DNA of 39,238 nt. Source: Rhodococcus oryzae. GTDB lineage: Bacteria > Actinomycetota > Actinomycetes > Mycobacteriales > Mycobacteriaceae. The position numbers and the translations under genes are program-made. The notes below the pieces were generated by a model. That model ran no database searches, was not told where the DNA came from, and saw only the letters and a program-made list of their open reading frames with translations. The stretch spans positions 1-39,238 of the forward strand of contig NZ_SUMD01000020.1 of NCBI RefSeq assembly GCF_005049235.1, in the 5' to 3' direction. Shown in pieces: positions 1 to 36,400 of the stretch (position 1 is its first letter; the number at the start of each line of letters is the position of its first letter).

Positions 1-217
1 CGAGGTGACCGTCCCGCGAGCGCAGCGGCTGCGACCCGCTGGCCGGGTCCACGATCGCCAGGCGCTCGTGCACCAGGATCGCGCCGTCACCGACGAACAC
101 CCCGCTCCAGTCGGGCCCGCGGTGCCGCTGCCTGCGCGACAGTTCCACGGCCTGAACACGCAGCGCGGCCAGATCGTCGCCGGACCGCAGACCGAAAATG
201 CCGAGGATCGAACACAC
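1..217 (-). CDS. asnB: Asparagine synthetase (glutamine-hydrolysing), N-terminal part, cut by window edge
   Basis: Only the first 72 codons are inside the window. The product starts (after the initiator) with Cys-Ser-Ile-Leu-Gly-Ile-Phe, so Cys2 is exposed as the N-terminal nucleophile of a class II glutamine amidotransferase. RHRGPDWSG follows at residues 31-39, then HERLAIVD at 50-57 and a GSQPL segment at 61-65. This matches the N-terminus of E. coli AsnB closely, and the family makes asparagine from aspartate, ATP and glutamine in the cytoplasm. The start is GTG at 215-217, chosen because it places Cys at position 2 and has an AAGGAG Shine-Dalgarno seven bases upstream. The gene is divergent from the protease at 515. 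Nothing in the window shows whether it is housekeeping or feeds the peptide synthetase. The synthetase half of the enzyme is not visible. Confidence 0.92.
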   Translation of the reverse strand, partial: MCSILGIFGLRSGDDLAALRVQAVELSRRQRHRGPDWSGVFVGDGAILVHERLAIVDPASGSQPLRSRDGHL

Positions 218-224
218 GGAGAAA

Positions 225-230
225 CTCCTT
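225..230 (-). promoter_or_regulatory. Shine-Dalgarno site of asnB
   Basis: AAGGAG on the minus strand, seven bases before the GTG at 217-215. It decides the start codon of asnB over other in-frame candidates, because it yields the mature Cys2 N-terminus required by this enzyme family. Confidence 0.8.
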
Positions 231-308
231 CACAGCGGGCAGGGTGTCGCCACGGGATTGGTCGTCAGGGGCGATCCGAAGCAGCCGGTGGCAACACGGT
301 CGAAACCT

Positions 309-356
309 TGGCCACTGATGCGTGGCCATTCTGCCGCGTTGTCCGCTCTGGCGGAC
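309..356. repeat. Two adjacent inverted repeats between asnB and the protease gene
   Basis: TGGCCAC (309-315) pairs with GTGGCCA (322-328) across a six-base spacer, and GTCCGC (341-346) pairs with GCGGAC (351-356) across a four-base loop. Both arm pairs are perfect. They lie in the 297-base gap between divergent genes, about 90-140 bases upstream of the asnB start, so they could be operator half-sites or leader RNA hairpins of either gene. Short perfect palindromes also arise by chance in GC-rich DNA. I see no gene in the gap and no convincing -35/-10 pair for asnB. Confidence 0.3.
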
Positions 357-452
357 GTAATTGTGCCGACTCCCTCGATGAGGTCGACCATCGCCGATCC
401 CGACCGTCACCTCGCTTGGCTGAAGTCGCGAACCACCCCCCAAAAAGAAACC

Positions 453-472
453 GATCGGTCTACTATCCGATC
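453..472 (+). promoter_or_regulatory. Possible promoter and operator of the protease gene
   Basis: GATCGG (453-458) and CCGATC (467-472) form a perfect six-base inverted repeat with an eight-base spacer. The spacer contains TACTAT (461-466), a plausible actinobacterial -10 hexamer about 49 bases before the GTG at 515. I see no good -35. A dimeric regulator bound to these arms would straddle the -10. This is inferred from position and symmetry only. Confidence 0.3.
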
Positions 473-514
473 TGAAATGTACCCGAATGAACATGATTCA
501 GTCAGAGGAGTTCT

Positions 515-1543
515 GTGAAGCGCCCCATCAGGTATCTTGCCGGAGCCGTCGCCACATCCGTATTGCTGCTCGGTCTCGGCCCCGGCACCGCGCACGCCCT
601 TCAGGAGGAACCGCCTGGGCCGGCCAAGGACTACAGCCAGGTTCCACAACCGGCCGTCCCCGCACCCAAGACCGTCGCGGCAGGCATGCGGATCACGTTC
701 GACGACTACGTCTACTTCGGCAATCAGTGCACACTCGGCGCCGTCGGCACCGACGCGGCGGGACGCAAGGTCGGAATCACCGCGGGGCACTGCAACCCCG
801 TCCCCGACAAGGAATGGAACCCCGACAACACCCAGCGACTGACGGACAACACGTGGAAGCCCATCGTGGGGCCCGCGGTCAATGTCCACACCACCACCAA
901 CGATTACCCGGTCTGGGACTGGCGGGATGTCGGAGCCGGTCCCATCGGGTGGATCCGTTATGTATCGGTTGACGAGCGTCCCGGCCGCGAGTACCCGATC
1001 AACAAACTCGACTACATGGTCATCGAGTTCGCTCCGCATGTCACGCTATCGAGCCAGGTGATGACCGCACCCAAGTATGCAACGCGAACCAACGAATCGG
1101 GCGAGCAGGTCCTCGACTACAGCCAGGTCGTGGAGCCCGCCAAGCCCTGGTTCACCATGAACGCGCTGTACGCAGACGCCGCCGGAAACCCGAAGCTTCC
1201 TCCCTTCGGGCAAACCCTCTGCAATGCCGGCGCCATCACCAATGAAGGACAGGTTCAGGGCGGCACGCCAACGGACCTCATCTGCGGAATGGTCTGGAGT
1301 ACCGCTGATGGCGTGATCCGCACCAGCGCAGGCCAGTTGGGCGGCGACTCCGGCGGCCCTGCCTTCATCAAGGGCACCGGGACCAAGTGGGCCGGAATCG
1401 TCTCGTGGTGGGCGCCGGGCGCAAACCCCGTCGCCCAGTGGGCCTACACGTCAGCCAAGAAGATCCTCGACCACCTCAATTCCTGGCGTGACGCGAATGG
1501 CAACCCCATGACCGGCAACGGCTTCACCATCTTCAACGGCTGA
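515..1543 (+). CDS. Secreted trypsin-like serine protease (S1 type)
   Basis: This is a 342-residue predicted exported serine peptidase. Residues 1-28 form a signal peptide: a basic start (MKRPIR), a hydrophobic core, and an Ala-His-Ala cleavage site before Leu29. The catalytic triad is visible as His92 in TAGHC, Asp166 in KLDYMVIEF and Ser279 in GGDSGGP. Cys72/Cys93 bracket the His loop and Cys236/Cys257 lie before the Ser loop, suggesting two disulfides. No membrane anchor or C-terminal extension is seen, so the enzyme should be released. The GTG start follows AGAGGAG (504-510) by four bases and places the signal peptide at the N-terminus. The gene is divergent from asnB and convergent with the NRPS operon, with a shared hairpin at its 3' end. 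Its substrate is unknown. A link to the peptide product is possible but not shown. Confidence 0.87.
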   Translation: MKRPIRYLAGAVATSVLLLGLGPGTAHALQEEPPGPAKDYSQVPQPAVPAPKTVAAGMRITFDDYVYFGNQCTLGAVGTDAAGRKVGITAGHCNPVPDKEWNPDNTQRLTDNTWKPIVGPAVNVHTTTNDYPVWDWRDVGAGPIGWIRYVSVDERPGREYPINKLDYMVIEFAPHVTLSSQVMTAPKYATRTNESGEQVLDYSQVVEPAKPWFTMNALYADAAGNPKLPPFGQTLCNAGAITNEGQVQGGTPTDLICGMVWSTADGVIRTSAGQLGGDSGGPAFIKGTGTKWAGIVSWWAPGANPVAQWAYTSAKKILDHLNSWRDANGNPMTGNGFTIFNG

Positions 1544-1562
1544 TCCCAGCCCCGACGCACAA

Positions 1563-1610
1563 AGAACCAGACCGGCCCCGGAACACGAGTTCCGGGGCCG
1601 GCGTCGTTCT
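1563..1610. terminator. Bidirectional hairpin terminator between protease and MbtH-like gene
   Basis: A perfect 13-base-pair GC-rich stem (1572-1584 with 1589-1601) closes an ACGA loop. Flanking AGAAC (1563-1567) and GTTCT (1606-1610) can extend the pairing. It lies 19 bases past the protease stop and just past the MbtH-like stop, so it can serve both convergent transcripts. There is no long T-tract, which is common for actinobacterial hairpin terminators. Confidence 0.8.
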
Positions 1611-1616
1611 GGGCAA

Positions 1617-1838
1617 CTACCTCGCGGCGTCGGCCTCCATCGCGGCGATCAGGCTCTTCGGGCGCATGTCGGTCCAGTTGGCCTCGACGTAGGCCACGCA
1701 GGCCTCACGCGAGTCCTCTCCGTGCACGGTGGTCCAGCCGGCAGGCACGTCCGCGAAGACCGGCCACAGCGAGTGCTGGCCCTCCTCGTTCACCAATACC
1801 AGGAACTTCGCGTCTGCATCGTCGAAGGGGTTGCTCAT
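1617..1838 (-). CDS. MbtH-like protein, adenylation-domain cofactor
   Basis: This 73-residue protein carries the full family signature: Asn17-Glu18, Gln21, the SLWP block with Trp25, P-x-GW with Trp35, Cys47, and WTDMRP with Trp55, followed by KSL. All three family tryptophans are present. MbtH-like proteins bind NRPS adenylation domains and are often needed for their solubility or activity. The ATG at 1836-1838 is preceded by AAAGG about eight bases upstream. The gene is the last of the operon, 77 bases after the giant NRPS stop; that gap holds only this leader. Its placement argues that it serves the two NRPSs here. Being far downstream of almost 37 kb of synthetase coding sequence, it may depend on a very long transcript or an unseen local promoter. 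Confidence 0.95.
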   Translation of the reverse strand: MSNPFDDADAKFLVLVNEEGQHSLWPVFADVPAGWTTVHGEDSREACVAYVEANWTDMRPKSLIAAMEADAAR

Positions 1839-1915
1839 TCTTTCTGCCTTTCATCAAGAACTGAATTGTCATGTTCGTGCGCCGTGCGCTGCCGCGGTGC
1901 TTCTGGGTCGTCACA

Positions 1916-30364
<28,449 letters not shown>

Positions 30365-30373
30365 CTTGCTGTT

Positions 30374-30379
30374 CCTCCC
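30374..30379 (-). promoter_or_regulatory. Shine-Dalgarno site of the giant NRPS
   Basis: GGGAGG on the minus strand, nine bases before the ATG at 30364. It lies in the 109-base gap between the two NRPS genes (30365-30473) and fixes the start there. The gap also holds TATAGT (30465-30470, minus strand) just past the upstream stop. That is -10-like, but it has no matching -35, so I do not call a promoter. No terminator hairpin is evident, which fits one operon. Confidence 0.8.
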
Positions 30380-30473
30380 AATACCACACTGCGCCCCGAC
30401 CCGGACCGTTCCGAGGCAAATCCACGCACAGAGATTTCGACACCGTCCGGCGGCGTTCGCCAGAACTATAGGG

Positions 30474-33400
30474 TCACGCCGGACTGTCGGACTGCGCTTT
30501 CTCCACAATTGATCGGGACGCGCTGATCAGCGATTCCAGGGCTCTCGCGTGCCCTTCGGCGCCGAGCGCCGGGAGGATACCCGGCAGCAATCCGGACAGT
30601 GACACGGTCACCAGAGCCTCGGGTTTCAGCGCCGATCCCATCGACTTCGAGACCGCCACCAACTTCGTGCCGAGCTGCCCGTAGGTGACATCCCGACCGT
30701 CGTGCGAGAGTGCGATCGCGTCCGGCGCCGCGGCCGCGGCTGCGGCGACGAGGTCCGGCAGATCACGCACCGTGAACGCCGGCTTCGGTGCGAACCGCGA
30801 GCGCTCCTGGTCGGTCAGGATGTCGATCGACCGCAGCACCACGGCCGGGTTCTCCGCGATGGCCTCCAGAATCCGGGCGAACCGTCCCGCGAACAGTTGG
30901 ATCGTCTCGAGCTCGAACAGATCCGTGGCATACGTGAACCGCATCTGGATCTCCGCGAGCTTGCCGAGCTCGTCGAACTGCTCCATCGCCGTCAGCTGCA
31001 GGTCGACCTTCGCCTGGTCGAAACCGTCGTCGAGCGCCGAGACCTCGAGTCCCGGCAGCTGCAGCGAGCGGGTGGTCATGTTCTGGAAGGCGAACATGAC
31101 CTGGAACAACGGGGTGTACGCGGTCGAGCGCTGGCGCCCGACCACGTCCACCAAACGCTCGAACGGCACGTCGGCATGACCGAAGGCGGCGAGATCCTTG
31201 CTCCTCGCCTGGCCGAGCAGCTCCTCGAACGTGCTCCCCGAGGTGACCGCGGTCCGCAGCACCACCGTGTTGACGAACATGCCGATCAGGTCGTCGAGCA
31301 CCTGTTCGCCTCGGCCCGCGACCGGGGTGCCGATCGCGATGTCGGACGATCCGCTCAGCCTGGACATCAGCACCGCGAAGGCGCTGTGGATGACCATGAA
31401 CATCGTCGCGCTGTGGTCCCGGGCGACGCGACTCAGCCGATCGGTGAGGTCCGATCCGACCACGAAGTCGAACGAGCCCCCCATCATCGACGCCCTGGCC
31501 GGGCGCGGCCGATCCGTCGGCAGTTCCAGTTGTTCCGGGACTCCCGCCAGTTCGTTCGTCCAGTACGCCAGCTGGCGCGTGATCAGACTCTCCGGATCGT
31601 CCTCGGATCCGAGCAACTCCCGCTGCCACAGGCTGTAGTCGGCGTACTGCACCGACAGCGGCGCCCACGCCGGAACCCTCCCGTCGACCCGCGAGGAGTA
31701 GGCGATCATCACGTCCCTGGTCAGCGGGCCCATCGAGAAGCCGTCCGCGCTGATGTGGTGAATCACCACCACGAAGACGTACTCGGTCGGTGCCAGCTCG
31801 AACAGCGCTACGCGGACCGGAACGGAGGCGGTGACGTCGAAGCCGGTCCCGACCATCTGTGCCAGCGCCTCGGCGAGGGCCTGCTCGGTCACCTGGACCG
31901 GCGCCAGGCTCGGCGCCATCTCCTCGAGCGGGACGATCACCTGGACGGGGCCGTCGGCCCCATCCGGGTACATCGTCCGCAACACCTCGTGCCGATCGAG
32001 GACGTCGAGAACGGCGGCTTCGAGGGCGGGCACATCCAACAGTCCCGACAACCTGATCGCGGCCGGGATGTTGTAGGCCGCCGAATCCGGGGCCATCTGG
32101 TTGAGCACCCACATCCGCTGCTGTGCCAGGGACAGCGGGACCTGCTCCGGTCGCTCGGCCGCGACCAGCGCCAGCCTCCCGCCCGAACCGGCGTGTGCCT
32201 CGACCCGCACCGCGAGCTCACCGACCGTCGGAGCCTCGAACAGCCACAGCACCGGGACCTGGGTATCCAGCGCGGCGCCCAGGCGAGCGGCGACCTGTGT
32301 CGCGACGAGCGAGTTGCCGCCGAGCGCAAAGAAGTCGTCGTCCAGCCCGACCCGCTCGGCGCCGAGCACACCGGCGATGGTGTCCGCCACCAACTGCTCG
32401 ACGATCGTGGTCGGCTCACGGAACTCGGTGGCGGTGAACTCCGGATCCGGCAATGCCTTTCGGTCGAGCTTCCCGTTGACGGTCAACGGCATCGCATCGA
32501 GTTCCATGAACGCGGCCGGGACCATGTAGCTGGGCAACGACCTCGCCGCTTCGGCCTTGAGCGCCGCGGTGTCGACCTCCTGACCGGCGGCGGCGACGAT
32601 GTACGCCACCAGTCGGTCACCGGTCTGCGCGTCGGTCCGCGCCGCCACGACAACGGAGCCGACCGACTCGTCGCGGGCAAGCACCGACTCGATCTCGCCG
32701 AGCTCGATCCGGAAGCCGCGCACCTTCACCTGGAAGTCACTGCGCTCCAAGTACTCCAGGTTGCCGTCCGGTCGCCATGCGACCAGGTCACCCGTGCGGT
32801 ACATCCGCTCCCCCGCCGAGCCGAACGGATTCGCCACGAAACGGTCGGAGGTCAGATCCGCCCGGCCGTAGTACCCGCGTGCCAGCTGGGCGCCGGCCAG
32901 GTACAGCTCGCCGGAGACGCCCGCGGGCACCGGGCGCAGGCGATCGTCGAGCACGTAGACCTGTGTGTTCCACTCCGGCACACCGATCGGAACCGACCCG
33001 GTGTCCTCGTCGGCGACCTCGTGCGACGTCACCGACACCGCGGCCTCCGTCGGGCCGTACAGGTTGAACAGGTCCGCGGCGTTCGCACCGCGGAACGCCT
33101 GTGCGGTCGCCGCAGGCAGCGCCTCACCGATCGCGAGCACCCGCCGCAGCGAGGCCGACAGCGCGCCGCCCGCGGCCGCCGACCCGAGCATCGACAGCAT
33201 CGACGGCACCGCGTGCAGCGTCGTCACGGACTGCGTTCGGATCAGGTCGAGCAGATAGTCCGGATCCTGATGCCCACCCGGCTTCGCGATCACCGTGCGG
33301 CCACCCGACACCGACGCGGACCAGAACTCCCACACCGACAGGTCGAAGGTCGCCGCGGTCTTGAGCAGCACGGAGTCCGTACCGTCCAAACCGAACTCGG

Positions 33401-36400
33401 AGCGCATCCACACCAGTTGGTTCACGATCGCGCCATGGCTCACCGCGACCCCCTTGGGGCGCCCGGTCGAACCCGACGTGAAGATCACGTATGCCGGATG
33501 TGACGCCCGTAGGGGGCCCATCCGCTCGGCATCCCCGATCGGGCCGTCCAGAAGGCCGGAGAGATCGAGGGTGTCGACGCAGAGGGCCGTTCCTCCTCCC
33601 GCACCGTCGAAGCCGTCGCGCGAGGTCGTCAGCACCAGGACGGGCGCGGCGGTCTCGAGGATCTGCTGGATCCGCTCGGTCGGATGGTCCGGATCGATCG
33701 GCACGTAGGCGCCACCCGCCTTGACCACGGCGTACATACCCACGACGAGGTCGACGGACCGTCGCATCGCCAGGGCGACCAGCGACTCAGGGCCGACCCC
33801 CTCCGAGATCAGTCGCCGTGCCAGGCGATTCACCCGGGCGTCGAACTCACGGTAGGTGAGTTCGGACTGTTCGAACGACAAGGCCACCGCATCGGGCACA
33901 GCGGCCACCTGCTCGTCGACCAGGTCCACCAGCGTGACCGCCGGAACGGTCGCCTCGGTGGCGTTCCACCCGGCCAGCACCAGGTCGCGCTCGGTGGTAT
34001 CGAGCAGATCGATGTCACCCACCGCCGCGGTGGGATCGACGATGACCGCGTCGAGGATCCGAACGAACCGATCCGCGAACAGCTGCACGGTCGACTGGTC
34101 GAAGAGGTCGGTCGCGAAGCTGAACAGTGCGTCCAGCCCGGCAGGCGCGCCGTCGGCGTCGTACCGCTCGGTGAGGAACAACTGGAGATCGAACTGGGCG
34201 ATCTGGGTGTCGACGTCGAGTGCCGAGACCTCCAGCCCGGGCAACTCCAGGCTGGTCTGTGCCACGTTCTGGAACGAGAAGCCCACCTGGAACAGCGGGT
34301 GCCTGGCCGTGGAGCGCGCGGGGTTGAGCACCTCCACGAGACGCTCGAACGGCACGTCCGCGTGTCCGAAAGCCTGCAGGTCCGTCTCGCGCACACCCGC
34401 CAGCAGGTCGGCGAAGCCGAGGCTGCCGTCCACCTGGGTGCGGAAGACCAAGGTGTTGACGAACATTCCGATCAGTTCGTCGAGTGCGGCCTCGCCGCGA
34501 CCGGCGATCGGCGTCCCGACCGCGATATCGTCGGTGCCCGACAGCCTGGCCAGCAACACCGCAAGCGCGGCGTGCGTGGCCATGAACAGGGTGGAACTCT
34601 GGGACCGGGCCAGCTCACTCAGGCCACGGTGCACGCGGGCGTCGATATCGAACGCGACCCGCCCGCCGTTGTACGACTGCGCGGGCGGCCGGGGGCGGTC
34701 GCTCGGCAGGTCCAGCTGGTCGGGCAGGCCGGCGAGCGCCTCACGCCAGTATCCGATCTGCTGGGCGGACACCGACTCCTGATCGTCCTCGCTGCCCAGC
34801 ACCTCGCGCTGCCACAACGCGTAGTCCGCGTACTGCACGGGCAGCGGTGCCCAGTCGGGCTCACGACCCTCGACGCGCGCCGAGTAGGCGATCATGATGT
34901 TGCGGACGAACGGCGCCATCGAGGAGCCGTCCGCCGAAATGTGGTGGACGACCGAGGCCAGCACGAACTCCGGCCGCCCCGTGGACTCGATTCCCGCCTC
35001 GAGCTGGAACAGGCGGATCCGGACCGGCACCTCCGCCGTGACGTCGAACTGGGTGGAGGCGAGTTCCATGAGGAGCTCCGGCAGGTCCTCCACTCGGGTC
35101 TGGACCGGCATCAGATCCGGGATCGACTGTGCGACAGGGACGATCACCTGGACCGCCCCATCCGGGGTCTCCGGGTACATAGTCCGAAGCGACTCGTGCC
35201 TGGCGAACACGTCACCGACCGCCGCCTCGAGCGCCGCGACGTCCAGGTCACCGAGCAACCGGATCGCCATCGGGATGCTGTACGCGGTCGAGGTGGTGTC
35301 GAACCGGTTGAGGAACCACATCCGCTGCTGCGCGGGTGACAACGGGAGCCGCTCGGGCCGGTCCTGTGCCACCAGCGCGGGTCGGGCGCCCTCACCCGCA
35401 CGCGCCGCGAGCGCAGCCGCCAGTGCGACTACCGTCGAGGACTCGAACAGCGCCCGCACCGGGACCCGGGCGTCGAGCGCGACGCCGAGGCGCGAGGTCA
35501 CCTGCGCTGCGATCAGTGAGTTCCCGCCGAGGTCGAAGAAGTCGTCGTCGAGCCCGACCCGGTCCAGCCCCAGCACGCCGGCGAAGGTGTTCGCCACGAT
35601 CTCCTCGACCGGCGTCGAGGGGGCCCGGAAGGCCCGTGCCTCGACCACAGGAGCAGGCAGCGCCTTCCGGTCCAGCTTGCCGTTCGCGGTGAGCGGGATG
35701 TCCTCGAGCGTCATGTACGCCGCGGGCACCATGTACTCCGGCAGCAATGCCGCGGTGCCCGCCCGGACCGCGTCCATGTCCAGCGCCACACCCGCGGCGG
35801 GCACCACATAGGCCACCAGTCGCACGTTGCCTGGTGTGTCCTCGCGGACCACCACCGCAACCTGACCGACCGACTCCTGCGCAAGGACAGCGGACTCGAT
35901 CTCGCCGAGTTCGATCCGGAAGCCGCGCACCTTGACCTGGTCGTCCGCACGCCCCAGGTACTCGAGGTCGCCGTGCCGGTTCCACCGGGCGAGGTCACCG
36001 GAGCGGTACAACAGCGAACCCGCTCCGCCGAACGGATTCGCCACGAATCGACCCGCGGTCAGCGCGGGCTGCCCGAGATATCCACGCGCCAACTGGACGC
36101 CCGCGACGTACATCTCTCCTGGCACGCCAACCGGGACCGGTCGCATGCGCGTATCCAGCACGAACACCTGCAGACCCGCGATCGCCTGTCCGACAACACT
36201 CGCCGACGCCGCCGATGCCATCGCCTCGTCGACCTGACGATGCGAGACGTGCACAGTGGTCTCGGTGATGCCGTACATGTTCACCAGTCGGGGAGCCCGG
36301 TCACCGTGTCGCGAATACCAGTCGGACAGGCGACGCAGTTCGAGGGCCTCGCCCCCGAAGACGACGTATCGCAGTGCCAGGTCCTGTGAGCCGGGCTCGG

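Noticed and set aside
5-494. Open frames of 156 residues (plus) and 135 residues (minus) at the left edge
   Set aside because: They overlap the AsnB frame and carry no recognisable motif. They look like GC-rich shadow frames.
30465-30470. Internal promoter for the giant NRPS from TATAGT
   Set aside because: No -35 element at proper distance. A chance match in the intergenic gap is as likely.
30365-30508. Longer N-terminus of the giant NRPS, starting at the ATG at 30508
   Set aside because: It would add 48 residues of low-complexity basic sequence, overlap the upstream stop by about 35 bases and lack a Shine-Dalgarno, while the ATG at 30364 has GGGAGG at good spacing.
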